Positions 16,820 through 25,944 of a DNA stretch of 64,000 nt are shown in pieces. The position numbers were made by a program, and so were the translations under genes. The notes under the pieces were generated by a model. It made no database searches and was not told the origin of the DNA. It worked only from the letters and a program-made list of their open reading frames with translations. Numbering within the stretch: position 1 is the first letter of the stretch; the number at the start of each line of letters is the position of its first letter. The DNA comes from Pseudoruegeria sp039972875 (GTDB taxonomy: Bacteria > Pseudomonadota > Alphaproteobacteria > Rhodobacterales > Rhodobacteraceae), in assembly GCA_039972875.1 (NCBI GenBank), contig JBDWMA010000012.1:1-64000 (forward strand), given 5' to 3'.

Positions 16820-17083
16820 TTAACCGTTCGAGTCCGGTAGTCTGCTTTGTAGCATTAGGCGAAGGTTCTTTGCATAGGCAGCGAAGGTCCGCTTTCCGCC
16901 CTTCAAACCTTGATAACAATATCCGTATTGAAATTCTAGCGAACCCGTCACAGGATCTCTGTGTCGGGTTCTGGATACACAAATAGGAGCGACTATTTGG
17001 CCGCTCCCACGTTCCGCATTCGTTTCTGTTATGTCCGTGGGAGTGGATTGGGCTAAGCCTCTGAACCGCAATAAAGTCGGCAG

Positions 17084-17140
17084 AATTCAAAATCCCCCGT
17101 CCTAACGGACGTGCCGGTTCGAGTCCGGCCTCGGGTACCA
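17084..17140 (+). other. 3' fragment of a class II tRNA, probably tRNA-Leu(CAA): attachment site of the integrated element
   Basis: The sequence gives loop TTCAAAA (anticodon CAA) and 3' stem TCCCC, then a perfect variable arm (CGTCC/TAAC/GGACG), a T arm (GCCGG/TTCGAGT/CCGGC), acceptor strand CTCGGGT, discriminator A and CCA. The bases before the loop do not pair with TCCCC, and no D arm or 5' acceptor strand is present, so the tRNA is not functional. A 3' tRNA half at the boundary between phage-like cargo and ordinary genes is the classic remnant left by tRNA-targeting integrases. The full tRNA and integrase would lie left of the window. Confidence 0.75.
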
Positions 17141-17185
17141 CATGAACACAAGGACTTACGGGTCGTTCATGTGGATGGGTGATTG

Positions 17186-17212
17186 GCGGTTGTGGGAGTA
17201 TTCCCACACCGC
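17186..17212 (+). terminator. Strong hairpin after the tRNA fragment, possible terminator
   Basis: GCGGTTGTGGGA pairs with TCCCACACCGC across a GTAT loop with one bulged T. A short T run follows only 8 bases later, so termination strength is uncertain. It may be the old terminator of the tRNA gene carried with the attachment site. Confidence 0.4.
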
Positions 17213-18194
17213 ACTCACACTTTTCATTTGGTTCGATTTGGCAGTTTAGCCACTTAGTGAAAATGAGCCGTGTTCAACCCAGTCTTTGATCATCCGATAG
17301 TATTTATCGCACCACGTTTAGGGTGTTGGGACAAATAGACGATGTTATTTTAATTTCCTCACTAACAATCCCGCAGTTTCATCCTTAATGGGGCACGCGT
17401 AAAAATGCCAAATTCCATTCTCCTTAGAAATACTGAGTGACGGAACCATATCTTTTGAGACAATTCAATTTGATTTGATCTTTATCCGTCGGGCCACGGG
17501 TATCATTAACGTTGTTTTCACAATGATGGCCAATGCTATCCGAACAGCGCTGATTCCGAATCAATTTTAAGGATAAATGGCTCGTCGTGAAATCAATCCA
17601 TCGAATTTTACGGGATTGGTGGCGCTTTGTTCACAATCCAACAAAGTGTTCAAAATGTGGCGAAATGGGGCGCGTTTCAAAATTCAGAAGTAGCATTTAT
17701 TGATCTAATGCAACGAGAATGGAAACGATGACGCTGATATCTGGTTGTTCGGTCGATATAAACAAGGAAAATGCAGTTTTATTGTTTCTTTCCTCGAAAC
17801 ACTTACTTTGTGATTTTATGCCGTTAAGGCGAAATTAACCCCATTTTTCAATGCCCGCGTGACGGAAATTGACCTCTTTTGCCTTCAAATTGTCACTTTC
17901 TCCCTTCTCTCAAGAACGTAAAAAGTATAAAACTAATTTTAATAAATGGGGGCATCGTCGCCTGATGGACCCAGACGTTTTGAGAAAAGGCCGCTTCAAT
18001 TGGTATTTCCAGAACTGTTTGGATCAAAGGCAATACGGCAGATATCCGCGTCCAATATGAGAATATGCCTGCCAGCACGTTCTTAATATTCAGACGCAAA
18101 CAAGAACGACAATAGGAGAGGGGGCTTATGCTTTCTCTTAACCGATAAGTAATGATTTGCCCAATGTTACGGGTAATTTGGAAGGAATGTACTG
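17213..18194. other. About 1-kb AT-rich non-coding region
   Basis: No ORF with plausible start, ribosome site and protein-like composition is seen. The stretch is AT-rich with several T and A runs. It separates the attachment site from the first ordinary chromosomal gene (18195), whose promoter must lie in its right part. The AAGGA at 18182-18186 belongs to that gene. Confidence 0.4.
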
Positions 18195-19313
18195 TTGAGT
18201 TTAGAAGCGACCGCAACGCAAGAAGCAGCACCGCAAGATTGGGAGGGTGTGCAGATCCTCTCTTTTGGGCGACCTGCGACGGTTCACAAAGTATATCTTT
18301 CCAACATGAGTGTTCAGGACAAGGCAAACGAAATTCGCTTGTTTGATCAGCAGGGTGAAGACCTTGGACGTATCTCTGTCTTAGCGCCTTATTCAAACGG
18401 TCCGGTTACCGTTGATGTCAACACAGCTGAAATCGGCCGCATGGAAATTTCGCTCGCTGAAGGTGTGTCTGTTTTGGACATTGAATATAGCCAAAAAAAG
18501 CCCGAGGTGCGCAGCGAACCGACTGTTGTAGCACCTGAGTATTTTGTCGGAATGAATGAAAACGAAGCGTTTGGTCAGGCTGAAAAGCCTTTTGAGCTTT
18601 CAAATAGCCAGCTTCCCACAAGTGCAGTTGTGAGATGTGATGGTTCCGGGGAGGCGGTTGTGCAGTACCGCAATTCCGAAGGTAAAGGTTGTGGGACTAT
18701 GGACTCGAAAAAATCGGAAAGTGTTACAGTGTGTTTTACCCCTGGTACAATGATCGCGACGCCACGCGGTGAACGACCCGTTGAGCAATTGAAAGCGGGG
18801 GATAAAATCATCACCCGCGACAATGGTATTCAAGAAATTCGTTGGATTGGCGGACGCCCATTAAGCTGGAACGACTTAGCCGCGAGCCCCTTCTTGCAGC
18901 CAATTTTAGTAAAAGCGGGTTCTTTGGGGAATGGTCTGCCAGAACGTGATATGCATTTATCGCCGAACCACCGGATTTTGGTGTCCAATGACAAGACTGC
19001 TCTCTATTTTGATGAGCGCGAAGTTTTGATCGCAGCAAAACACATGGTTAACGGTGACACGATCAAACAAGTTGAGAGTGCGGGCACCGCGTACATTCAC
19101 TTTATGTTCGATCACCATGAAGTTGTGTTGTCCAACGGTTCTTGGACCGAAAGCTTTCAGCCAGGTGATTCAAGCCTCAAAGGTATGGGGAACGCACAGC
19201 GCGAAGAGATTTATGGTCTGTTCCCAGAGCTTCAAACGCAAGAGGGCATGGTGGCTTATCAATCCGCCCGAAAAACTCTTAAAGCACAAGAAGCGCGCAT
19301 GATTGCGCATTAA
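18195..19313 (+). CDS. Hint-domain protein (TTG start)
   Basis: The 372-residue protein starts at a TTG placed 8 bp after AAGGA. No ATG occurs before residue about 38, so the TTG is preferred. Residues about 180-330 form a Hedgehog/intein (Hint) module: CFTPGTMIATPRGERPVEQL begins with the conserved cysteine that acts as nucleophile in self-cleaving members. It is followed by KAGDKIITRDNG, the IRWIGGR strand and HLSPNHRILV with the conserved His. Hint-domain proteins with a variable N-terminal beta domain are abundant in Rhodobacteraceae. Their substrate is unknown and many are thought to be surface or secreted proteins. No signal peptide is seen. A terminator follows at 19361-19400. Confidence 0.75.
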   Translation: MSLEATATQEAAPQDWEGVQILSFGRPATVHKVYLSNMSVQDKANEIRLFDQQGEDLGRISVLAPYSNGPVTVDVNTAEIGRMEISLAEGVSVLDIEYSQKKPEVRSEPTVVAPEYFVGMNENEAFGQAEKPFELSNSQLPTSAVVRCDGSGEAVVQYRNSEGKGCGTMDSKKSESVTVCFTPGTMIATPRGERPVEQLKAGDKIITRDNGIQEIRWIGGRPLSWNDLAASPFLQPILVKAGSLGNGLPERDMHLSPNHRILVSNDKTALYFDEREVLIAAKHMVNGDTIKQVESAGTAYIHFMFDHHEVVLSNGSWTESFQPGDSSLKGMGNAQREEIYGLFPELQTQEGMVAYQSARKTLKAQEARMIAH

Positions 19314-19360
19314 TCTAAAGATTGGTGACATTAAGGGATCCGCTTTAGGATCCTGAAACA

Positions 19361-19400
19361 AAAAGAGGATCAGTGCCCCCAGCGCTGAGCCTCTTTTCGT
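19361..19400 (+). terminator. Intrinsic terminator of the Hint-domain gene
   Basis: AAAAGAGG-TCAG-GC pairs with GCGCTGA-CCTCTTTT around a CCCCA loop, ending in a T run. The A run on the other side would make it work in both directions. Confidence 0.65.
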
Positions 19401-19530
19401 GTCTTTAATGCCATAGATTGTATTTTAATATTTAAATATCCTAATTTTGACCCCATGAAATAGGCCTCGGTTTCGTTCCGCACTAAGCTTTTTTGTGAAA
19501 AACAAAAATAACATTCGTGCGGAGGCAACT

Positions 19531-20283
19531 ATGAAAAACTTCATGCGCAATTTCTTAGACGGAATGCGAGTTGAGACTCATAATGAGTTGGATCAGTTTA
19601 CAAGACCAGCCTCCTCGTTGGAGGTTGGAAATTTTCGACCAAGTAACGCACCAAATTCTTCGTATATCGGGGATGTAAAACTACAAAAACGGGGTGATAT
19701 TTGGCCGGAATTTCACGGTAAACCGCTTTGGCCTCTGGCACAGCTAAATCTTACGACTGCTCCATTCCGACCCAGTGGTTTGCAAGATATTGAGATGATT
19801 ACAATATTCGTCTCTGAGTATTTTATGGAAATGGCGGGTAATGTTGTGAATTCCCATGAATATGCCCCAGTTGGTGGTTGGTATCTGCGGGCTTATCCGA
19901 GGATGTCAGACCTAGAAGATGTTATCGCCCCTGAACATGATAGCCCGATAATAGCGACTGAGGCCCGTTGGCGAAAATATGCGCTTGGTGATCACCCAAC
20001 ATTGGCGATCTCTGGACAAAGCATAACGGATCAGAACCGTGAGGATCCGATCGAAGAGATTGAATTTGACTCTGTTCAGGGGACAAAACTTGGCGGATGG
20101 CCAAATTGCCTTCAATCCCCGCCTTGGTGGGAACAGCAACAATCAGATTTTGAATATGTGTTACAGCTGGATTCAATGCCTGAGGCAGAGTGGACATGGG
20201 GAGAGGGTGGTACAGCCTTTATTGCGCGGAGCAAAAAGGACCCTGATCGATGGGCGTTAGACTATCAATTTTCCGGACGGTGA
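19531..20283 (+). CDS. DUF1963 (YwqG-like) protein
   Basis: The protein has 250 residues from the ATG that follows GGAGG (19521-19525) by 5 bases; the upstream GTG at 19495 is rejected. The sequence shows the DUF1963/YwqG pattern: an early GKPLWPLAQLNL segment, a central PPVGGW-like YAPVGGWYLRAYP strand, KLGGWPNCLQSPPW (KxGGxPxxxQ motif, very typical), a VLQLDS strand and a C-terminal GEGGTAFIARSKKDPD segment. These proteins are soluble, cytoplasmic and of unknown biochemical function. Its end overlaps the convergent nucleotidyltransferase gene by 19 bp. Confidence 0.75.
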   Translation: MKNFMRNFLDGMRVETHNELDQFTRPASSLEVGNFRPSNAPNSSYIGDVKLQKRGDIWPEFHGKPLWPLAQLNLTTAPFRPSGLQDIEMITIFVSEYFMEMAGNVVNSHEYAPVGGWYLRAYPRMSDLEDVIAPEHDSPIIATEARWRKYALGDHPTLAISGQSITDQNREDPIEEIEFDSVQGTKLGGWPNCLQSPPWWEQQQSDFEYVLQLDSMPEAEWTWGEGGTAFIARSKKDPDRWALDYQFSGR

Positions 20284-20861
20284 CATGTCCAATGTGCAAA
20301 GGCTTCTGGTGTATCAAGATCCGTTAGCGCACGTTTTCCATCTAGTGCGTGATATTTGATCCGATCTGGATGGGCGCGTAGTATTGGTTTTGCGCCTGTG
20401 TCCCCCTTAAGGGTATGAAACGCCTGAGTTGCCCAGTCCGGAAATACAGTTGGGTGGCCTGGGGTTCCATCTTCGGCGGTTGCCCGATGAATCCATTCAG
20501 GTGCTTTATTGTAGGATTCCGCAAGTTGGTGGAAATCTGACGTTCTGATATCAGGCATATCTGGAAGAGCGACCATCAATGAGATTGCACCAAATGCCTC
20601 ATAAATCCGACGGAAGGATGCCGTCATTCCATCGGCAAAGTCTGGCACCGCGAGTATCGTTGCCTTTAGATCAGCCAGAGATTTAGCTCTTGGGTGATCC
20701 AGATCTGGTACAGTTACGACAACAGGTATTTCCGAATCTATAGCACGCAAAACTTGGCGACGCAGCAGAGGGACACCGTCGATTTCTGTCATCAGTTTAT
20801 CAGTACCGCGCATTCGAGAGGATCGCCCGGCCGCCGGCATGAAGAGAGTGAGATCAGTCAT
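20265..20861 (-). CDS. MobA/MocA-like nucleotidyltransferase
   Basis: The protein has 198 residues from the ATG preceded by AAGG; a start 7 codons upstream is also open. The N-terminus FMPAAGRSSRMRGTDKLMTEIDG is the NTP-transferase signature (AAGxSxRMxGxxK, with DGxPLL following). VALPDMPDI supplies the metal-binding Asp of the second motif, and DTGAKPIL and DLDTPEA close the fold. Relatives include MocA (molybdopterin cytidylyltransferase) and other cofactor or sugar nucleotidyltransferases. No molybdoenzyme gene is nearby. It lies 51 bp after the dimethylglycine-dehydrogenase-like gene on the same strand, so it may belong to that operon. Confidence 0.75.
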   Translation of the reverse strand: MTDLTLFMPAAGRSSRMRGTDKLMTEIDGVPLLRRQVLRAIDSEIPVVVTVPDLDHPRAKSLADLKATILAVPDFADGMTASFRRIYEAFGAISLMVALPDMPDIRTSDFHQLAESYNKAPEWIHRATAEDGTPGHPTVFPDWATQAFHTLKGDTGAKPILRAHPDRIKYHALDGKRALTDLDTPEAFAHWTCHRPEN

Positions 20862-20912
20862 AAGACCTTGAAACCCTCGCATCGAGAAAAACGCAAGAGT
20901 TTTATGAGGTTG

Positions 20913-23339
20913 TTACGCGCGCATTGCAGTGCCATTTGCATCAAATAGGGGATGCCGCTGCAATCGAGATTCTAAAACTTTGCCCAGAACTTCGATTTCC
21001 CAACCGTCCTCCAAATCTGCCAGTTGTTTGGGGACATAACCCATCGCTACTGAAACACCTGAAGTATGGGCGTATCCGCCAGAAGTAACCCAACCGACAA
21101 CGGATCCATTGTGATAAATGGGTTCGTCTCCAATGACATCCCCATCTATGGCCTCAAGGACAAAGCTACGCAGCCGCACTTTTCCGCCGTCTTCTTTTAG
21201 TTTAACAGCGGCGGCTTTACCTATGAAATCACATGATTTATTCAAGGCAACAAAACGGCCCAATCCACATTCCCAAGGATGATAAATGGGCCGATATTCG
21301 CGCGCCCAACCGCCAAAATTCTTTTCCAACCGCAAGGCATTCAGGGCACGTAGACCAAATAGTTTTAGATCAAAATCCGCCCCAGCAGTTTGTAACGCTT
21401 CAAAAATGTAGCGTTGATATTGTGGCTCCATCCAAATTTCATATCCTAGATCACCGGTAAAACTCACCCGTCCCACAAGAGCCTTTGCCATGCCGATATC
21501 CATGTAGGCGATGTCCATAAACTTAAAGGCATGCGATGACAAATCCGTATCCGTCAGTTTTTGCAAAGCCTTACGGGCATTCGGACCGGCAATGGACAAC
21601 CCAACTAGTCTGGGTCCATGGGCCGTGATTGCAACAGAGCCGTCGTTGGGGAGATGTTGATCGAACCAACGCATATGATAATCTTCGGCAATACCTGATC
21701 CGGCGACAAAAAATTCATCATTCCCCAAATTTGCCAATGTAAAATCTCCAATGACATATCCGTCGTCCTTGAGCATCGGAGCCAATGTCATACGGCCAGG
21801 TTTCGGGATTTTACTGGCAAGCAGACCATCAAGCCAATCCTGCGCTCCAGCTCCTTTGATGGTGTATTTTGCAAAGCCTGAGATTTCAATCATTCCCAAA
21901 CTGTCCCGCACGGCCTTTGCCTCAGCTCCGACATGCTTAAAGTCAGTTGATCTGCGCCAACTAAAGGCATCCTCTACGCCCTTTGGCGCATACCAAAGGG
22001 GAACTTCTAAACCGTGAGAGGCACCAAACTGGGCTCCGGCGTCTTTTTGTAGATCGTAAATCGGTGTCGTCAAAAGCGGACGACCGGCCGGGAGTTCCTC
22101 ATTTGGAAACCTGATAGAGAACCGCCGGGAGTAGTTTTCCTGAACCTTGGCGTTGGTATAGGCAAGTGTCGCAAAATCTCCGTAGCGAGCGACATCCATC
22201 GCAAAAACATCAAAACCAGGATCCCCGAAGATCATCCAATTCGCCAGAGCGAGGCCCACACCGCCGCCTTGGCTGAAACCAGCCATAACCGCACAAGCAG
22301 ACCAAAATCCGCGCATGCCTCGAATAGGACCGACAAGTGGGTTTCCATCTGGTGCAAAAGTAAAGGGCCCGTTGATAATTTGTTTAATCCCAGCGCTTTC
22401 AAATGCTGGGAAATGTTTAAACCCAACCTCTAATGAGGGTGCGATACGGTCTAAGTCAGGTTCAAGTAATTCGTGGCCAAAGGACCAAGGCGTTGATTTG
22501 GGGGACCAGGGTTTACAATCTTTCTCATATGTTCCCATGAGCATACCTTTGCGTTCTTGGCGTAGGTATAGCTCACCATCAAAATCAACGACATGGAGCA
22601 TCTCTTTCCCATAAGTGTCGTTGAATTCTGCGACCTCTGGCATATCATCAGTCATGAGATACATATGCTCCATGGCCAATACAGGAAGTTCCAGACCGAC
22701 CATCCGTCCCACTTCGCGCGCCCAAAGTCCGCCTGCGTTAACCACATGTTCTGCGATGATCTCTCCTTTGTTGGTCAAAACCCGCCATTGTCCATCTGGC
22801 CGTTGAACAAGGTCTTCAACTTTGGTGTGGGTATAGATCTCAGCTCCGTTTTTCTTAGCTGATTTTGCATAAGCGTGGGTGGTTCCGTAGGGATCTAAGT
22901 GGCCTTCGACTTCATCATAGAGCGCGCCGACAAATTGATCCGGATCCATCAAAGGAAACAACTCTGCTGCCTCATTTGGTGTAATCAACTCGGCATCCAA
23001 CCCAAGATAACGTCCCTTGGCCATAATGGACTTCAGCCAATCAAAACGTTCCGGGGTTGCGGCCAACATCACGCCACCTGTCATGTGTAGGCCGATGTTT
23101 TGTCCTGAATACTCTTCGATTTCCTTGTAAAGATCGACGGTGTATTTCTGTAATTTCGCAACGTTTGGATCGCCGTTTATCGTGTGCATTCCACCTGCGG
23201 CATGCCATGTTGATCCCGACGTGAGTTCGCTTCGTTCCAGCAATACCACATCTTTCCATCCAAATTTTGTCAGGTGATAGAGGACAGAGCATCCAACTAC
23301 ACCACCACCGATAACGACAACTTTCGCGTGAGATTTCAT
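20913..23339 (-). CDS. Dimethylglycine/sarcosine dehydrogenase-like flavoprotein (FAD plus folate-binding GcvT domains)
   Basis: The 808-residue protein has a DAO-type FAD domain (VVVIGGGVVGCSVLYHL at the N-terminus, dinucleotide fold; GSTWHAAGG typical of the DMGDH family) and a FAO_M linker near 370-425. The GcvT aminomethyltransferase domain begins near 430 and its C-terminal barrel ends with SVAMGYVPKQL. Enzymes of this layout remove N-methyl groups from dimethylglycine or sarcosine and pass the one-carbon unit to tetrahydrofolate. The length is as expected. It is the sixth gene of a leftward operon behind a complete Liv-type ABC importer, which suggests that the importer brings in its substrate. 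The exact substrate is not decidable from sequence. Confidence 0.85.
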   Translation of the reverse strand: MKSHAKVVVIGGGVVGCSVLYHLTKFGWKDVVLLERSELTSGSTWHAAGGMHTINGDPNVAKLQKYTVDLYKEIEEYSGQNIGLHMTGGVMLAATPERFDWLKSIMAKGRYLGLDAELITPNEAAELFPLMDPDQFVGALYDEVEGHLDPYGTTHAYAKSAKKNGAEIYTHTKVEDLVQRPDGQWRVLTNKGEIIAEHVVNAGGLWAREVGRMVGLELPVLAMEHMYLMTDDMPEVAEFNDTYGKEMLHVVDFDGELYLRQERKGMLMGTYEKDCKPWSPKSTPWSFGHELLEPDLDRIAPSLEVGFKHFPAFESAGIKQIINGPFTFAPDGNPLVGPIRGMRGFWSACAVMAGFSQGGGVGLALANWMIFGDPGFDVFAMDVARYGDFATLAYTNAKVQENYSRRFSIRFPNEELPAGRPLLTTPIYDLQKDAGAQFGASHGLEVPLWYAPKGVEDAFSWRRSTDFKHVGAEAKAVRDSLGMIEISGFAKYTIKGAGAQDWLDGLLASKIPKPGRMTLAPMLKDDGYVIGDFTLANLGNDEFFVAGSGIAEDYHMRWFDQHLPNDGSVAITAHGPRLVGLSIAGPNARKALQKLTDTDLSSHAFKFMDIAYMDIGMAKALVGRVSFTGDLGYEIWMEPQYQRYIFEALQTAGADFDLKLFGLRALNALRLEKNFGGWAREYRPIYHPWECGLGRFVALNKSCDFIGKAAAVKLKEDGGKVRLRSFVLEAIDGDVIGDEPIYHNGSVVGWVTSGGYAHTSGVSVAMGYVPKQLADLEDGWEIEVLGKVLESRLQRHPLFDANGTAMRA

Positions 23340-23485
23340 GGCACCGCCCTTTCGAAACGTTCTGGGTTTGGATCAATCTTACGGCGTCCGATGCCACGCG
23401 TTGGCAACAATGCGACATAAAGTGTCGTATGTTGGCCACCCCGGAACGAGACAGTCCAAAAGTCATCTCTGTCCGACAAGGCAAA

Positions 23486-23517
23486 CAAAAAGGGCCGCAA
23501 AAATGAATTGCAGCCCT
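23486..23517 (-). terminator. Terminator after livM
   Basis: On the minus strand AGGGCTGCAA pairs with TTGCGGCCCT (one G-T wobble) around a 7-base loop, followed by a T run. It lies between livM and the flavoprotein gene, so expression of the enzyme may be partly uncoupled from the transporter. Confidence 0.55.
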
Positions 23518-23537
23518 TCGTGTTCTTGTTGAATTTT

Positions 23538-24842
23538 CTATTTCTCCGGGATTAACCCTCTGGGACTGAACCGTAGCACCAGCAGCAATACGACACCCAT
23601 TGTAAGCAATCGCATATGGGCTGCACTCGCCAAGAGATGGTTTTTTAAGCCACTCTCTTCGGACATTCCGGATGTGATGAGGTTTATGAACCAAAGTCCG
23701 GCAGGTTCAACTTGTACCCAAAGGAACCAAATCAAGAATCCTCCCAAAACTGCGCCGAAATTATTACCAGAGCCTCCTACAATCACCATGACCCAAATTA
23801 AGAACGTAAACCGTAGAGGTTGATAGCTTCCGGGGGTCAATTGCCCCTCCATTGTGGTCATCATCGCACCAGCTATGCCACAGATGGCAGACCCCAGTAT
23901 AAAGATTTGCAGATGCCGATTGGTGACGTCTTTACCCATTGCCTCAGCGGCATGTTCATTGTCCCGTATAGCGCGCATCATGCGCCCCCATGGGGATTTA
24001 AGTGACAGCTGTAACAGGATCAGCAACACCACTAATACGATCGTAAACAACATCGAATAGCCAAGTTTAACATAGAGCGTCGAGGCAACAACTGGGTCCA
24101 AACCCAGTGCCGTCGCACTTTCGACAAAACCGGGATCTTGTTGGAGATCAATCTCATAGGGCAGGGGGCGGGGGACGCCGATAACGTTTTTAACGCCCCG
24201 CGCGAGCCAGTCCTCATTTTTCATGATGGCGATCACAATTTCTGCAATCCCAAGAGTGGCAATCGCGAGATAGTCAGACCGAAGGCCCAATGCGGTTTTA
24301 CCGATCAACCAAGCAGCTCCTGCGGCCAATACCCCACCTACCGGCCAGGATATCAGAACAGGCAGATTCAGCCCACCGATATACCCTGTGGCGGCTGGAT
24401 TAATGGCCTCTATTGCGCTGACGGCAGGGTCAAACACCGCGCGGAAAATAAAGTAACCGGCGATTAAGATCGTCAACATCAACAGGGTGCGTTTACGCCC
24501 ATGTGGCAAACGCTTGTACGTCAGGATAGCGCCGCCAACGGTGGCGATCCCCAATAGGAGTGCAACAATGATTTGAAGGCCGCCGTCAGACCATGCTTGT
24601 GGCGTTGGCGGCATTGAAATCAGAACTGAAGCCAAACCACCCAGCGCCACGAATCCCATAACGCCGATGTTAAACAGCCCGGCAAACCCCCATTGCAGGT
24701 TTACCCCCAAGGCCATGATCGCGGATATGAGCCCCATGTTTACAATCAACAGGGCCGTGTTCCAGCTTTGCAAAAACCCGGTGATCAGGATTAGGCATCC
24801 AACGCCAGCGAATAGTCCGATATTTTTGACAGTCTGATTCAT
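23538..24842 (-). CDS. livM: Branched-chain amino-acid-type ABC transporter permease LivM
   Basis: The 434-residue permease has about ten membrane segments and belongs to the BPD_transp_2 family. The family EAA-like loop is visible as GRMMRAIRDNEHAAEAMGKDV, before ITNRHLQIFILGSAICGIAG. It is longer than E. coli LivM because of an extra hydrophobic N-terminal region. It starts inside the stop codon of livH (ATGA overlap), so the two permeases are coupled. With LivH it forms the inner-membrane channel of the importer; LivG and LivF energise it and LivK delivers the ligand. Confidence 0.88.
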   Translation of the reverse strand: MNQTVKNIGLFAGVGCLILITGFLQSWNTALLIVNMGLISAIMALGVNLQWGFAGLFNIGVMGFVALGGLASVLISMPPTPQAWSDGGLQIIVALLLGIATVGGAILTYKRLPHGRKRTLLMLTILIAGYFIFRAVFDPAVSAIEAINPAATGYIGGLNLPVLISWPVGGVLAAGAAWLIGKTALGLRSDYLAIATLGIAEIVIAIMKNEDWLARGVKNVIGVPRPLPYEIDLQQDPGFVESATALGLDPVVASTLYVKLGYSMLFTIVLVVLLILLQLSLKSPWGRMMRAIRDNEHAAEAMGKDVTNRHLQIFILGSAICGIAGAMMTTMEGQLTPGSYQPLRFTFLIWVMVIVGGSGNNFGAVLGGFLIWFLWVQVEPAGLWFINLITSGMSEESGLKNHLLASAAHMRLLTMGVVLLLVLRFSPRGLIPEK

Positions 24843-25849
24843 ACTGATTGCCCCTTGAACAGACCTGTAGGTTTAAACAACAGAACGATGATGAGGATGG
24901 CAAAACTGACAGCGAATTTGTAATCCGTGCTCATCAATTGTACGAGCCCACTCGGCTCCAAGCTTTCGGGCATTAGATATTTTAGCACCTTCTTAAAGGC
25001 ATAGGTCACCGTCACCTCTGAAAAGGCAATGACAAAGCCACCAGCGATGGCCCCCAGTGGGTTGCCAAGCCCTCCGACAATGGCAGAGGCGAATATTGGC
25101 AGTAAAAGTTGGAAGTACGTAAAAGGCTTAAAGCTCTTGTCCAAACCGTAAAGAACACCGGCGACAGTGGCCAATGCTGCGACCAAAATCCACGTCACTG
25201 CAACAACGCGTTCGGGATTGATCCCGGACAACAGCGCCAGATCTTCATTGTCCGAATAGGCACGCATCGATTTACCGGTACGTGTTTTTTGCAAAAACCA
25301 AAACAGTAGAGCCACAACGATAATAGCTGTCACCACCGTGATCACCTGACTGGTTTTCAGGGCGAGCCCTTCGGACAATCCGGTCAGAGTCTTGAAGTCC
25401 CGTGCGGAAATGATGAAACGCTCGCCATCTAGAAAATTTTGATCATCCGGTCCGATTATAAACCGAACCAACCCATTCATGATGAACATCACCCCCATAG
25501 AAACGATCACCAAAATAACAGGAGCTGCTTTTTGGGCGCGGTAAAATTTATAGACCACCCGGTCAGTTCCCAACAGCAACAGCGCTGTTCCCGCAATCCC
25601 AAAAGGCAGGGCCAAGAGGGCTGTAGGCAAGGGCCCAAAGCTGATCCCCATCGATTGAAACCACCATGTAAAGAGTATGGTTGTCATCGTCCCAAAGGCC
25701 ATCGTGTCACCGTGGGCAAAATTAGAAAACCTGAGGATTCCATAAATCAATGTCACCCCCAGAGCCCCGAGCGCCAATTGGCTGCCGTAAGTCACCGCAG
25801 GGATCAAAACAAAATTTGCCAGTACGACCAGCGCGTTAATTGCATCCAT
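24839..25849 (-). CDS. livH: Branched-chain amino-acid-type ABC transporter permease LivH
   Basis: The 336-residue BPD_transp_2 permease has about eight membrane segments. Visible family features are GALGVTLIYGILRFSNFAHGDTMAFG near the N-terminus, KTRTGKSMRAYSDNEDLALLSGI (the coupling loop that contacts the ATPase), and IVGGLGNPLGAIAGGFVIAFSE. It is the first permease of the set, 95 bp after livF, and overlaps livM by 4 bp. Substrate specificity is set mainly by the binding protein, not by this gene. Confidence 0.88.
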   Translation of the reverse strand: MDAINALVVLANFVLIPAVTYGSQLALGALGVTLIYGILRFSNFAHGDTMAFGTMTTILFTWWFQSMGISFGPLPTALLALPFGIAGTALLLLGTDRVVYKFYRAQKAAPVILVIVSMGVMFIMNGLVRFIIGPDDQNFLDGERFIISARDFKTLTGLSEGLALKTSQVITVVTAIIVVALLFWFLQKTRTGKSMRAYSDNEDLALLSGINPERVVAVTWILVAALATVAGVLYGLDKSFKPFTYFQLLLPIFASAIVGGLGNPLGAIAGGFVIAFSEVTVTYAFKKVLKYLMPESLEPSGLVQLMSTDYKFAVSFAILIIVLLFKPTGLFKGQSV

Positions 25850-25944
25850 AGGTTTGTCTCATCATCCGATCATTGCGGGGATCTTCCCCTTTTTGAGTGC
25901 GCGCAATGGTATATTCATTGCTGTTCAGCACCCTAGTATTGTGT

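Noticed and set aside
16820..16850. GTTCGAGTCCGG at 16827 as a second tRNA fragment
   Set aside because: Only the T-loop-like bases match. No pairing arm, acceptor strand or CCA is present.
16782..17207. Minus-strand ORF of 141 codons containing VPEAGLEPARPLGRG
   Set aside because: This is the well-known false ORF read antisense through a tRNA 3' end. It overlaps the tRNA fragment and has no ribosome site.
17893..18396. 167-codon minus-strand ORF over the Hint-domain gene start
   Set aside because: It lies antisense to a well-supported gene and has no recognisable features.
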